Assembly: GCF_927798175.1 (NCBI RefSeq)
Contig: NZ_CAKMMP010000005.1
Location: 310,001-374,000 of the forward strand
Direction of reading: 5' to 3'
Source: Paenibacillus sp. JJ-223
GTDB lineage: Bacteria; Bacillota; Bacilli; Paenibacillales; Paenibacillaceae
DNA length: 64,000 nt
The position numbers and the translations under genes were made by a program. Positions 17,936 to 25,639 of the stretch are shown in pieces. Position 1 is the stretch's first letter. Each line of letters begins with the position of its first letter. The notes under the pieces were generated by a model, which did no database searches, was not told the origin of the DNA, and was given only the letters and a program-made list of their open reading frames with translations.

Positions 17936-18250
17936 TTATTGCGCCTCCTTGAGTTTGAATTGGTGAATGGTTTGTTTCGCTTCTTCCATGGTGCATGTTC
18001 CGTGTTCCGGCAGCATGGCCATCAAAATATCCCGCTCAATCCGGGTAAAATGCTCTGCGTGAGCAAATTGCGCTTTGCTGAACGAAGGCGGCCGAGCTGC
18101 CGGATCCGTTGGGTTCACTCCAGGCAGCTGCTCCGAAACAGTTTGTTGGTCAGACAGATTGCCAGCAATGGGTTCATTGCTTGGATTGAGTTGGGCTGCT
18201 TGCGTGCTTGGATTAGAGCTTTTCTGCTCCTGAGCTTTTTTCGTAAACAT
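17936..18250 (-). CDS. small tail-operon protein between terminator and sheath genes (module 1)
   Basis: A 104-residue protein taken from the ATG at 18250, which follows GGAGGTG by eight bases; an ATG at 18277 is the alternative. The N-terminal half is low-complexity Ser/Asn/Pro/Gln (SSNPSTQAAQLNPSNEP). The C-terminal 50 residues (FSKAQFAHAEHFTRIERDIL, then TMEEAKQTIHQFKLKEA) match the pattern of the 66-residue gene in the same place in module 2 (QTFSIQEVQESINQF). It is therefore the equivalent of the small gene that precedes the sheath in PBSX-type operons. Function unknown. Confidence 0.7.
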   Translation of the reverse strand: MFTKKAQEQKSSNPSTQAAQLNPSNEPIAGNLSDQQTVSEQLPGVNPTDPAARPPSFSKAQFAHAEHFTRIERDILMAMLPEHGTCTMEEAKQTIHQFKLKEAQ

Positions 18251-18297
18251 GGCCAGGACACCTCCCATCGTTTTCATTGTGCATCCCTCATTCCTCG

Positions 18298-18726
18298 TTA
18301 TGTTGCTGTTTTCAAGGCAGAGGATGAGTCCAAATGTTGCATGACAACCACGGGCGGAGATGCCTTGCTTGTGCGTGCAGTGTAATACACCATCATGCGC
18401 GGAAGCCCGTCTTCCCGGCTTTCCCAGCGCAATTCCGCCGCCCGATACGGCGTGCCCTCCACATCGACCGTCTCCAATGCCTCAAACAGCTCGTCCGGCA
18501 AGCCGGCTCGTATATCCTTTGTTGTGGACCAGACCATTTCGTAAGCGTACGACTGCACAAAACGATCGCTGCGTTCTCGCGTCATTTGCGCAGATAACAA
18601 CCGGTATTCGATCGCCTCCACATCCGTGGAAATCTCCTTGGCAGAAGCTGCGGGACGGATCGGCATATCCGGAAATTTCAGCGAGAGCGCGTTGACGACG
18701 GCAGCCGTTAGTTTTTCTGTAAACAT
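18298..18726 (-). CDS. xkdJ: DUF6838 tail terminator-like protein, XkdJ family (module 1)
   Basis: A 142-residue protein, the first structural gene of module 1. It has the family's N-terminal LTAAVVNALSLKFPDMPIRP, the EAIEYRLLSAQMTRERSDRF block and the DELFEALETVDVEGTPYRA middle. The DUF6838/XkdJ family is thought to close the head-proximal end of the tail. In PBSX the genes upstream of xkdJ encode portal, capsid and connector proteins. Here nothing of that kind precedes it; instead there is a terminator hairpin and the holin. The ATG at 18726 follows AAAGGAGGTGAATC. Confidence 0.85.
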   Translation of the reverse strand: MFTEKLTAAVVNALSLKFPDMPIRPAASAKEISTDVEAIEYRLLSAQMTRERSDRFVQSYAYEMVWSTTKDIRAGLPDELFEALETVDVEGTPYRAAELRWESREDGLPRMMVYYTARTSKASPPVVVMQHLDSSSALKTAT

Positions 18727-18758
18727 GATTCACCTCCTTTGCGATATTCATAGGACAG

Positions 18759-18784
18759 AAAAAGACCAGCTTGTCTGCCGGTCT
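18759..18784 (-). terminator. intrinsic terminator ahead of module 1
   Basis: Minus strand: AGACCGGC pairs with GCTGGTCT (one G-U), then TTTTT. It lies 33 bases upstream of the first module 1 start codon and downstream of the holin. It can end the module 2-holin transcript or act as an attenuator in a module 1 leader. A matching hairpin precedes module 2 at 31559-31582. Confidence 0.7.
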
Positions 18785-18853
18785 GCTGATGTTTGGATGT
18801 TTGATTGTGCTGATATGTTCACGGCTAACTTCCTTGTTATGCCATGATATAAC

Positions 18854-18946
18854 TTTACACCTTTTCGATCCTAGCGCGGATGGTGGAAGGTTTGAGTTTC
18901 TGCGAAAAGATGCCGAGGCTTGGGCGGAAAAAAGACGATGCTTTGG
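18854..18946 (-). promoter_or_regulatory. two-box repeat element, copy 1 (ahead of module 1)
   Basis: Minus strand: box A CGTCTTTTTTCCGCC, then 36 variable bases, then box B CACCATCCGCGCTAGGA and GGTGTAA. The same boxes occur at 31643-31735 and, more diverged, at 33992-34076, always with 71 bases between the same reference points. Box B can fold (CACC/GGTG with inner TCC/GGA). A 63-codon frame (19046-18855) starting with an ATGA overlap on the holin stop runs through the element and ends at its TAA, so a small coupled protein is a second reading. Promoter, leader RNA or coding function cannot be decided from sequence. Confidence 0.5.
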
Positions 18947-19042
18947 GGGCGCTGCCCCTCTTCTCTTTACCTTCCAGCCAAGAATAGGCATTCTGCACCG
19001 CATGGTTCACGGCGGATGGTTTGGTCTTTTCCATCGCGAGAG

Positions 19043-19528
19043 TCATTGGTTTGTGGTAGAGGCATCGTTGTTTTTGTTTTCGCTGTCCGCGTTCGAAGCG
19101 TTCTTGGTATTTGAAGATTGGGTTGTGGGAGCTAACCCTTCGCCCCCTTTGCCCTTCAATACCTCAATCGCCTGACGGATCGCCGGAGGGATCGGTGCGC
19201 CGAGCTTGCCCCCGTTTTCGATGATGGACAACAGCTCATTCGCGATATAAAAAAAGGCGACCGCATCCCTGAACATATGTCCGTCTCCCAGGACACCGTC
19301 CACCAGATGAGCCACCGATACCATGGCAAAAATAAATACCTTGCGCGCAATGCCGAATATGCCGACATTACTCTCCAACCTGCCCTCCACCGCAGCCGCC
19401 GCCATCCCGGTCACGTAATCAAGGATGACGAAGACGAGCAGAACACCTAGTACGCCTGACCAGCCTCCATAGAAGTAGGTGGCGGTGCTGGTGAGGAAGG
19501 CGAGAAGCCATTTAATGAAGTTTTCCAT
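19043..19528 (-). CDS. phage holin (TcdE / toxin-secretion holin family)
   Basis: A 161-residue membrane protein of the phage holin 4 / TcdE family. It opens with FIKWLLAFLTSTATYFYGGW, a helix followed by GVLGVLLVFVILDYVTGMAA, then a third helix KVFIFAMVSVAHLVDGVL. The family's amphipathic end ANELLSIIENGGKLGAPIPP follows, then a polar Ser/Asn/Thr tail. It would open the membrane to let the GH25 endolysin (4815-5759) reach the wall. It stands between the two tail modules, after module 2 and before module 1, so one lysis pair seems to serve both. The start follows AGGAGATTATA. Confidence 0.9.
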   Translation of the reverse strand: MENFIKWLLAFLTSTATYFYGGWSGVLGVLLVFVILDYVTGMAAAAVEGRLESNVGIFGIARKVFIFAMVSVAHLVDGVLGDGHMFRDAVAFFYIANELLSIIENGGKLGAPIPPAIRQAIEVLKGKGGEGLAPTTQSSNTKNASNADSENKNNDASTTNQ

Positions 19529-19610
19529 TATAATCTCCTACCTCTTTAATAGGATAATTCCCCTGACTACTCCAGAGATAAAAAATAGCGCACTACTTGG
19601 GTACGCATCA

Positions 19611-19757
19611 CTAAACTTTATCTTTCTGAATCAGTTCTTCTCTTCCTTGTTGCACCAGATATGCATCAATCCCATCTTTTAGATCAGGCCTCTTCCCACA
19701 TACATATTCGTATGAGTAGGCCCCTTCTATGATCCTTAGTCCCATGTATACTGCCAT
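19611..19757 (-). CDS. CD1375-like small phage protein (module 2)
   Basis: A 48-residue gene, MAVYMGLRIIEGAYSYEYVC to LIQKDKV. The pattern of a short hydrophobic start (M..Y..LI..G.Y.Y..V), then K..I...L...G resembles the CD1375-type small proteins found at the end of Firmicute tail operons, in the place where module 1 has xkdX. Its ATG overlaps the stop of the preceding gene by one base (TAATG). Function unknown. Confidence 0.65.
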   Translation of the reverse strand: MAVYMGLRIIEGAYSYEYVCGKRPDLKDGIDAYLVQQGREELIQKDKV

Positions 19758-20047
19758 TACAATGCACCTCCTATAATCATGTCATCCATCGCCTTTTTGA
19801 TGATGGTTTGCTGGTCTTGTAAATCATTCAATGTGTCTTCGACGGTCTGCTGTTTGATGTAATTGAAATACAATTCCTTCGATTCCAGGTTGATAAACAG
19901 GATCGGTGTCATGCCAGGAATCTCATCTACGACAGGGATGTTATTATCAGTCAGGATTTCGTTTTCCCCTGCTGACGCGGTCGGTGCATGTGTGATGGAC
20001 AAGACCATGGCCTGGTCCTTTGCAGGTGCGTGCTTGATTAAAATCAT
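19757..20047 (-). CDS. small protein after the module 2 fibre, function unknown
   Basis: A 96-residue protein (MILIKHAPAKDQAMVLSITH to MDDMIIGGAL), 12 bases downstream of the fibre and coupled to the next gene by TAATG. The N-terminal half looks beta-rich. The C-terminal third (YIKQQTVEDTLNDLQDQQTI) looks like a coiled coil, as in the module 1 gene at 6079-6597. Both may therefore be fibre-associated, though the sequences are not recognisably homologous by eye. A good AGGAGGGTCACCC ribosome binding site precedes the ATG. Confidence 0.65.
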   Translation of the reverse strand: MILIKHAPAKDQAMVLSITHAPTASAGENEILTDNNIPVVDEIPGMTPILFINLESKELYFNYIKQQTVEDTLNDLQDQQTIIKKAMDDMIIGGAL

Positions 20048-20059
20048 GGGTGACCCTCC

Positions 20060-21217
20060 TTAAAATTTTAATAGCCATGTGGACTCGTCAGGATAACTCA
20101 TCATGGCTCGACCTCTGTATGAGTCTGTGCCATTAACTATCGCACGATGAAATAGCTGTAATCCGTTGGTAGACAACGAAGCAGGAAATGCCGTCCATGA
20201 GGTACCACGTATGGTAGTGTCGGTATTATTGTAGGAACATACTCTAGCTCTACGGTTAATAGGGTCGATGACCACTTTGAGTACATAACTCCATCTGGAT
20301 AGGTCTGCACCTATCAAAATGTCATTAAACACCCACATCTCATTGCCAGCATTATCTTTGAGCACGATCAGCGTCCTGGCCATATTATCGGGATATGGAC
20401 CTGTAACCACTTCCAGCACCATGCCTGCTACGCTTGTCATGACCGTTAGCTTATTGCTTGGAACGTTTGTAATAAAAGTGTCGAAATTAGCCCCATTCGT
20501 TGTACCGTTTTTACCCATTGAGCCTGCCAAGGTCTGGACCTCATTTGGCGCATACGACCCTACTACACCGAGTATGTTTTTCCCTAGCAATATGTTTTCG
20601 GGCCGGAGGTCAGGCGTTAAGGCATATACCCACGATTGACCATCGTAATAACCGTCAGGAGGCATCATAAAAGCTCGATCTCCGACCCACACCTCTGTCA
20701 ATTTAGCCAATTGATGTGCGCTTTGGGCGCTGCGGTTTGGCATGGTTCCCACTAGGCCATTTCTTGTAGCATTGCTAAACGTTGCCCCGGCCAAAACCTG
20801 TCCAACCGTAGCATTACCCGTGGCCCGTATCACCGATGCCATTTTGGTAATGAGCTGCGCCCATGACTCACTTGTGGATGCCGCTACCCCAATGGAGTTG
20901 AGAGCGGCAACCACATTGGCTTTCTGCTCAACTCCAAGCTGCTTTGCCGATTGCGCTTCAGCAAATGCAACATTAACCGCCTTCTCCGTCGCCGCTAGCG
21001 TCTCGGATGTCCCATTTGTCTTACTCGACAGCTGCACCTTCCCTTTTTGCGTCAGCGACGCATCCGGTATATCCATCTCACTTACCGCTTTATGCAGCTC
21101 CTCCTGCGTAGCTACACCCGCGTCAATCTTTTCAAAAATCGCATTAATGCTTTCCCGGGTCACATTCTCGTTCCCCAAGGGCAGCGGCAGTTTCAATCGA
21201 TCCGTTTCCATTGGCAT
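20060..21217 (-). CDS. tail fibre protein of module 2
   Basis: A 385-residue fibre starting at the ATG at 21217 (MPMETDRLKLPLPLGNENVT), which shares bases with the stop of the XkdU-like gene (TAATG); GGAGG lies 11 bases ahead. After an attachment region comes a phage fibre repeat (SLTQKGKVQLSSKTNGTSET, LAATEKAVNVAF, residues 50-85). Then comes the glycine-rich block ATVGQVLAGATFSNATRNG common in Bacillus/Paenibacillus fibres. The C-terminal 180 residues form a distinct receptor-binding end. It has no obvious relation to the 879-residue fibre of module 1 beyond position, so the two modules probably recognise different surfaces. Confidence 0.85.
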   Translation of the reverse strand: MPMETDRLKLPLPLGNENVTRESINAIFEKIDAGVATQEELHKAVSEMDIPDASLTQKGKVQLSSKTNGTSETLAATEKAVNVAFAEAQSAKQLGVEQKANVVAALNSIGVAASTSESWAQLITKMASVIRATGNATVGQVLAGATFSNATRNGLVGTMPNRSAQSAHQLAKLTEVWVGDRAFMMPPDGYYDGQSWVYALTPDLRPENILLGKNILGVVGSYAPNEVQTLAGSMGKNGTTNGANFDTFITNVPSNKLTVMTSVAGMVLEVVTGPYPDNMARTLIVLKDNAGNEMWVFNDILIGADLSRWSYVLKVVIDPINRRARVCSYNNTDTTIRGTSWTAFPASLSTNGLQLFHRAIVNGTDSYRGRAMMSYPDESTWLLKF

Positions 21218-21867
21218 TACGCCCACACCTCCAGTTCATTCCACGTCAATGACGCAGCATCCAGTTCATCCCATGTCACTTGCTTGCGGTCCAGATCATC
21301 CCAGTTCAGATAACGGTACTCATACTCTACAGCCATGTGAGCCGGCTTCAGTTCTTCGATAGCTCGCTTGAGATCCTCCATATTAGGCGGAATGCCCATC
21401 GTATCCACAAAGCTCACCGTAAAACTCCACGCCTCTGGCTGAAACGTCACGTCCACTTTGCCGCCCGCATAGGCTTCCGCTACACTTTTCACGAGCCTGC
21501 CCGAAAACGTTCCTGCACCGCGCAGCTTCGATTCCACCACGGCGCGCCGCTGGTCCACGGGTTTGAGACGATCTGTCTCAATACCCAATTCTTGCTCCCA
21601 GTAGTCCAGTCCCCACGTCGCCGTGCGCACGAAAAATTGGTCCAACGTTTCCTCCAGCGCTTGGTACAGCATGTCCATCTCCGCACCCTTGGCCTGCATA
21701 TCGGCACGCATTACGCGCGAAGTTTCATAGTACCCGGGGAGATAGGAAAAAAGCTCACGCCCTTTGGCACTCGAAATATCTACGCTTTTGAAGGCAATCC
21801 CTTCACTCTGAACAACAAATTCTTTGCTCTTGCCATCCATTTGGTCACTCATCGCAGCAGCACTCAC
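21217..21867 (-). CDS. xkdU: baseplate protein, XkdU/YmfQ family (module 2)
   Basis: A 216-residue YmfQ/DUF2313 protein. The likely start is GTG at 21867, nine bases after GGAGG; an ATG at 21852 is the alternative. Blocks shared with the module 1 copy are LFSYLPGYYETSRVMRADMQ, LDQFFVRTATWGLDYWEQEL, VDQRRAVVESKLRGAGTFSG and IEELKPAHMAVEYEYRYLNW. The C-terminus has two near repeats, VTWDELDAASLTWNELEVW, absent in module 1. Its GTG overlaps the stop of a 38-codon frame upstream, and its stop overlaps the fibre start. Confidence 0.88.
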   Translation of the reverse strand: MSAAAMSDQMDGKSKEFVVQSEGIAFKSVDISSAKGRELFSYLPGYYETSRVMRADMQAKGAEMDMLYQALEETLDQFFVRTATWGLDYWEQELGIETDRLKPVDQRRAVVESKLRGAGTFSGRLVKSVAEAYAGGKVDVTFQPEAWSFTVSFVDTMGIPPNMEDLKRAIEELKPAHMAVEYEYRYLNWDDLDRKQVTWDELDAASLTWNELEVWA

Positions 21868-21980
21868 ATCCGGCCACCTCCTTCCGCTCCGCCAGAGTCC
21901 TGCCTTGAAAATTCCTTCTGCATCTCCAGCGCTGTCCACATGTCATCCATGATCTGCTGCTCCTTGAGCACCTTACTCAT
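21864..21980 (-). CDS. possible 38-residue coupled small gene between xkdT and xkdU (module 2)
   Basis: An ATG at 21980 opens a 38-codon frame (MSKVLKEQQIMDDMWTALEM, ending GGAEGGGRM) that fills exactly the gap between the baseplate genes. It overlaps the xkdT stop by eight bases (ATGAGTAA) and its TGA overlaps the xkdU GTG. The xkdU ribosome binding site lies inside its last codons. The tight overlaps on both sides are those of a translated spacer. There is no strong ribosome binding site of its own and module 1 has no equivalent, so it may serve only to couple translation. Confidence 0.5.
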   Translation of the reverse strand: MSKVLKEQQIMDDMWTALEMQKEFSRQDSGGAEGGGRM

Positions 21981-23112
21981 GCACGTCCACCGTCCCTAGC
22001 ACAGCAACCTGGCTTGACGTCATTTCAATATTCTGGTCGCTCATGCCGTTCACGGTCAGATCCGCATAATCGATGATCGGTGGAATGTCGAGCAGAATCG
22101 CGGCGATGCGGGTGTAACGCACCAATGGATCTGCAAAAGCAAGCTGCTTCAAATACGCGGTCACCCCGCGCTCGATCTGCTCCTTTACTTCCGCCAATGT
22201 GACATCACTCGCCAACGTCAGTTTGACTTCAATGTTCATCGGCACTTCCTCGGCCGGCATCACGCTAACGATTGGTCCTGCGGGCGCAGCGCCTTCGCCT
22301 TGTCCATCCTGCGTCGGATCGATATACTGCTGCACCGCCTGCACCAGATCCGGGCCAGCCGCCCGTTTGTCCGTATCGAGCAAATACAGCCCAACCGTGC
22401 CCGGCCCCTGCCAGAGCGGAATGACGCGTGTCGCGCCTACGCCGGGCACTTCGCTCGCCCACTGGATGTATTGAGCCTTGTTGCCACTCGTCCCCTGGTT
22501 GCGGATCTTGGCATAAAAGCGCTCCAACAGCGCCATATCCGTTTCAATATCCGCGCCGCCCTTGATCGCATCAGGGTTCACCACGGACGTCACGCCACTC
22601 ACAGGCGTGGATAGCACAACGACCGTGCCTGCGGGCACGTTGCTCTCTTTTCCAGCAACCAATGCACGCACGCCCACGGTTCCTGAACCATCCGCATCCA
22701 GCTCCACGCTGCCTGTCGTTTCATATTCCAGCGATGCCTCGCCCGAAATCTCGTCCGCGAGCGTAGCGACAACGGTGCCTGCAGGCACTACTTTGCCCGG
22801 CGTTCCCGCAAAACGCACCACTCCCTGTGCCGCCACCGCTGCACGCCGCGTAATGCCATGCTCGCCTGCCCGCAGGTCCAGCTCCTCTGCACGGAAATTC
22901 GGGTCATCGCTTGCCACCGTACTCGCGAACCCTCGCCGCAAAAGCTCCTGCGCCCAAACTGCCGCCTCCGACAGCATAAAAGCCACTGGTGCCTGCGCAT
23001 CCCACAGGAACGATCCTTCCGACTTGTCCAAATCGACGGGCAACCGATCCAGCATGCGCTGCATGATTTGCTCTTCGGTCTGTTCTTCCAAATAATTCGG
23101 AAAATCTGCCAT
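21973..23112 (-). CDS. xkdT: baseplate J-like protein, XkdT family (module 2)
   Basis: A 379-residue baseplate wedge protein (Baseplate_J). Characteristic stretches are DRLPVDLDKSEGSFLWDAQA, GVTAYLKQLAFADPLVRYTR and ILLDIPPIIDYADLTVNG near the end. Compared with the 352-residue module 1 copy it has an extra beta segment at about 115-175 (VVPAGTVVATLADEISGEAS and VPAGTVVVLSTPVSGVTSV), a feature of the longer gp47-like members. It starts three bases after the XkdS-like stop. Confidence 0.93.
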   Translation of the reverse strand: MADFPNYLEEQTEEQIMQRMLDRLPVDLDKSEGSFLWDAQAPVAFMLSEAAVWAQELLRRGFASTVASDDPNFRAEELDLRAGEHGITRRAAVAAQGVVRFAGTPGKVVPAGTVVATLADEISGEASLEYETTGSVELDADGSGTVGVRALVAGKESNVPAGTVVVLSTPVSGVTSVVNPDAIKGGADIETDMALLERFYAKIRNQGTSGNKAQYIQWASEVPGVGATRVIPLWQGPGTVGLYLLDTDKRAAGPDLVQAVQQYIDPTQDGQGEGAAPAGPIVSVMPAEEVPMNIEVKLTLASDVTLAEVKEQIERGVTAYLKQLAFADPLVRYTRIAAILLDIPPIIDYADLTVNGMSDQNIEMTSSQVAVLGTVDVHE

Positions 23113-23115
23113 CCG

Positions 23116-23583
23116 TCAGATCACCTCGCTTTCCAAAATCATTGACTCTTCCTGCACACTCGTCACCCGGCAAGAGAATCGGCACACTTCCCGTTCCCAA
23201 TCAAACGCAAACTGGTCCACCGTCTCCGTGCGTGGATCGGCCAGCAGCGTTTCCGTCACCATGCGAACGATTTCGCTTTCCACCACGCCCCGGCTGTCGC
23301 CACCACCAATAAGGTCCTCCAGCTCCGAGCCGTAATTGCGCGAATAAATGACATGTCGGTATCGTGGCGTGCGCACCGCTTTGTTGCACCATTGCACCCA
23401 CGCTTCATGACCGTCTGCCGCGACAACTTTGCCGCTCGGCGTCAGCACGAATTCCCCGGCATCGTAATCGAAACGCCAGCTTCGGCCAAACTGCACCTCT
23501 ACCGACTCCGCCTCATGGCCGGACCAATCTTCTTCGTCGCCCCACACCATCCCGATTTCCGGAAACAAACTAGGCACCCGCAC
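23116..23583 (-). CDS. xkdS: DUF2634 baseplate protein, XkdS family (module 2)
   Basis: A 155-residue XkdS/DUF2634 protein. The GTG at 23583 overlaps the end of xkdR by 14 bases; an ATG at 23550 (MVWGDEEDW) is an alternative start. The conserved centre is AVRTPRYRHVIYSRNYGSEL, followed by ESEIVRMVTETLLADPRTET and the beta-rich FDWEREVCRFSCRV. It is likely the gp25-like wedge subunit that seeds sheath assembly. The match to the module 1 copy (RRYEYLIYSSDYGMEW) is clear in the centre. Confidence 0.88.
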   Translation of the reverse strand: MRVPSLFPEIGMVWGDEEDWSGHEAESVEVQFGRSWRFDYDAGEFVLTPSGKVVAADGHEAWVQWCNKAVRTPRYRHVIYSRNYGSELEDLIGGGDSRGVVESEIVRMVTETLLADPRTETVDQFAFDWEREVCRFSCRVTSVQEESMILESEVI

Positions 23584-23980
23584 TCACCACCTTGCACAGC
23601 ACCACGACGTCGTTGCCGCCGTTCACCCGCATCGCGAGCACCCGGTCACCTGGCTTCATCCCTTTTCCCAGGGATAATATCGCCTCTTCCACTTCTTCTT
23701 TTTGCAAAAGAAAGCGTCCCTCGCTCGTCGTTCCTCCGTTCGCCACCTCGCTGATACCGGAGATTGAACCCGTCGTTTCACGCTCGGGCAGCTCCAAAGT
23801 GCCGGGGTATTCGGCCACAAAATAGTCCTGTACCTCATGTTTGAAATCGTCCAGCTTCACGCCGGACGACGTGATCGTGCCCAGCACCGCGCCCAGGCCG
23901 CTGACGGCCTGGCGAGTATGGTTGCTCATCGCGCCGCGCATCACATCGGCAAAATGCCCATACGGATCATCTTTATTCAA
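23570..23980 (-). CDS. xkdR: DUF2577 tail protein, XkdR family (module 2)
   Basis: A 136-residue DUF2577/XkdR protein. The ATG at 23980 overlaps the hub gene stop by eight bases. The N-terminus (DPYGHFADVMRGAMSNHTRQ) is followed by GLGAVLGTITSSGVKLDDFK and a C-terminal beta domain, GDRVLAMRVNGGNDVVVLCK, matching the module 1 end. It is about 50 residues longer than the module 1 protein. Confidence 0.85.
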   Translation of the reverse strand: MNKDDPYGHFADVMRGAMSNHTRQAVSGLGAVLGTITSSGVKLDDFKHEVQDYFVAEYPGTLELPERETTGSISGISEVANGGTTSEGRFLLQKEEVEEAILSLGKGMKPGDRVLAMRVNGGNDVVVLCKVVSAGA

Positions 23981-24959
23981 GGTAATACCTCCTTTTCACC
24001 AGTTCGGCCGTGCCGAGTTCCAGCGTCATCGTGCCCGGACCTGCCGACAAATCCCGGCTGACCGACATAACGATCAGCTTTATCCCTTTCAAGAGCACCG
24101 CGTCTCCCGCACGAATCGTATTGATGTCCGGCGCCGTCACCGTAAACGTCTCCTGGATGCCGGTCAGCTTGCTCTTGGCCAGCTTTTTGGCGGCCGCAGC
24201 CGTTTTGACTTGATCGTCCTGGAACAGCTTTTGCAGTGTGCCAAGTTCGGCAATGCCCTGTTCCTCAATCGCCAACACCTTGGAGGGAACTTCCTTGCCG
24301 CTGCTGGACTCGGAGGCTGCCATGACTTTTGCTTTGGTTACCGCGCCCTCCAATGTACGCATTTGCGACAGGTCGATCAGCCGGTCCAGTTCATGCACTT
24401 TGGCATTGCTGCCCACCTTGAACAGCTGCAGCCCGGCAGGCGTCATCCGGGGATGGTACATGTCCCCGCCCGATTTGGCCGTCTCTTTCAGATCGGCATA
24501 GATCATCGACAGGATCGTCTGCGATCGGTACACCGCTTTGCTAAGCTTTGTCGCCGTATTCGGCAGCGTGGCGCATGGGATTTTCCACTCTTTGGCATAC
24601 GTTTTGAGCCGCTGCGTGGCCGTCTGGTCTTTGGGCAGCAGAAACTCGTCCTCCGATTTTTCCAGATAGATCATCCGGTCGTAGATCGTCAGGGATAACC
24701 GTTTGACGCTGCCGTTCGAGCTTTCCGCCTCCCAAATGACTGCGGGATGCAGCAACGTCGCCATACCTGTGCCGCCAAAAGGAACCCCGTTGATCCGCAC
24801 CGCCATGCCCGGCGATATCGCAGGCAAACCGGAAGTTGCCGATACTGCCAGCCGAACATTGCCTTGGTAGGCAATTTGGTCGAGCGAATCCTTAAGCGTA
24901 ATCGTCTCGACCAGCTTGGTGACATCGTATTTGTCTTCGACAATGACTTTGTACGTCAT
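23973..24959 (-). CDS. xkdQ: tail hub protein, XkdQ family (module 2)
   Basis: A 328-residue hub protein. It starts MTYKVIVEDKYDVTKLVETI, with ATGA overlap on the LysM gene. Further family blocks are RLSLTIYDRMIYLEKSEDEF, QTATQRLKTYAKEWKIPCA, SQTILSMIYADLKETAKSGG and the closing DINTIRAGDAVLLKGIKLIV. It plays the gp27/gpD role, linking tube to spike. Sequence is quite distant from the module 1 hub, which argues against a recent duplication of the whole module. Confidence 0.88.
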   Translation of the reverse strand: MTYKVIVEDKYDVTKLVETITLKDSLDQIAYQGNVRLAVSATSGLPAISPGMAVRINGVPFGGTGMATLLHPAVIWEAESSNGSVKRLSLTIYDRMIYLEKSEDEFLLPKDQTATQRLKTYAKEWKIPCATLPNTATKLSKAVYRSQTILSMIYADLKETAKSGGDMYHPRMTPAGLQLFKVGSNAKVHELDRLIDLSQMRTLEGAVTKAKVMAASESSSGKEVPSKVLAIEEQGIAELGTLQKLFQDDQVKTAAAAKKLAKSKLTGIQETFTVTAPDINTIRAGDAVLLKGIKLIVMSVSRDLSAGPGTMTLELGTAELVKRRYYLE

Positions 24960-25621
24960 GGCAGCACCAGCTTTTGCCCAGGCTTGATTCGGTTAGGATC
25001 GTTGCCGATCGTTTTTTTGTTGAGCTGGTAGATCTCGTTCCACTTTGAACTGCTTCCCAGCTCCAGCTTGGCGATTTTCGATAACGAGTCACCGGATTTG
25101 ACGGTATACGTTTTGCTGTTTTTTTTCAGGTCGGTCCGGGAGGACGATGATTTGCTCGCCCTTCCTGCACCCAGCTTCTCCACTTTCGAATCCCGCCAAG
25201 TGCGGAGGGTCAGGTCGAAATAAATGTCCCCCGGCTCGCCTCCCCGGAAGGTGGTGTTCAGGGTGACTAAGTATACCGGTACGTTCACGCCTGTGTTCGA
25301 GATAATGAAGCGCAGCGGTTTTTTGGACACCAGGAACGTATTCAGTACGTTCATCGCCACACGCGGATCGGGAACCGTCGTCGTTTGGCAGAAGGATCGG
25401 TTATGTTCTTTCGGAAAAAAAGAAGAGAAGGTGATCTCCTTCACCTTCTCCCCAATCGCAAAATCAAACTCGCCATGCTCCAGCATGTTGATCGTTTCGT
25501 ACCCTTTGGAACGGGATATGCTTACCTCCTCCGGATTGACCGGAAACTCGAAAGTGGTCGATCCGTCCTTCAAGGTAAAGAGCATGTCCAAACCTTCGGG
25601 TGTATCTTCAATGAATGCCAT
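24956..25621 (-). CDS. xkdP: LysM-domain tail protein, XkdP family (module 2)
   Basis: A 221-residue protein. The N-terminal tail domain covers residues 1-150 (FTLKDGSTTFEFPVNPEEVS, with TINMLEHGEFDFAIGEKVKE). A Ser/Lys linker and a C-terminal LysM domain follow (YTVKSGDSLSKIAKLELGSS to IKPGQKLVLP). The build is the same as in module 1 (12505-13206). The PVNPEEVSISRSKG stretch is the usual gp53-like signature. It precedes the hub by a four-base overlap. Confidence 0.92.
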   Translation of the reverse strand: MAFIEDTPEGLDMLFTLKDGSTTFEFPVNPEEVSISRSKGYETINMLEHGEFDFAIGEKVKEITFSSFFPKEHNRSFCQTTTVPDPRVAMNVLNTFLVSKKPLRFIISNTGVNVPVYLVTLNTTFRGGEPGDIYFDLTLRTWRDSKVEKLGAGRASKSSSSRTDLKKNSKTYTVKSGDSLSKIAKLELGSSSKWNEIYQLNKKTIGNDPNRIKPGQKLVLP

Positions 25622-25639
25622 GATTGACCTCCTTCCACT

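Noticed and set aside
18855..19046. 63-residue gene overlapping the holin stop as a certain CDS
   Set aside because: The ATGA overlap is suggestive, but the sequence shared with the copy at 31643-31735 persists there without a credible start codon, so it is reported only as part of the two-box element.
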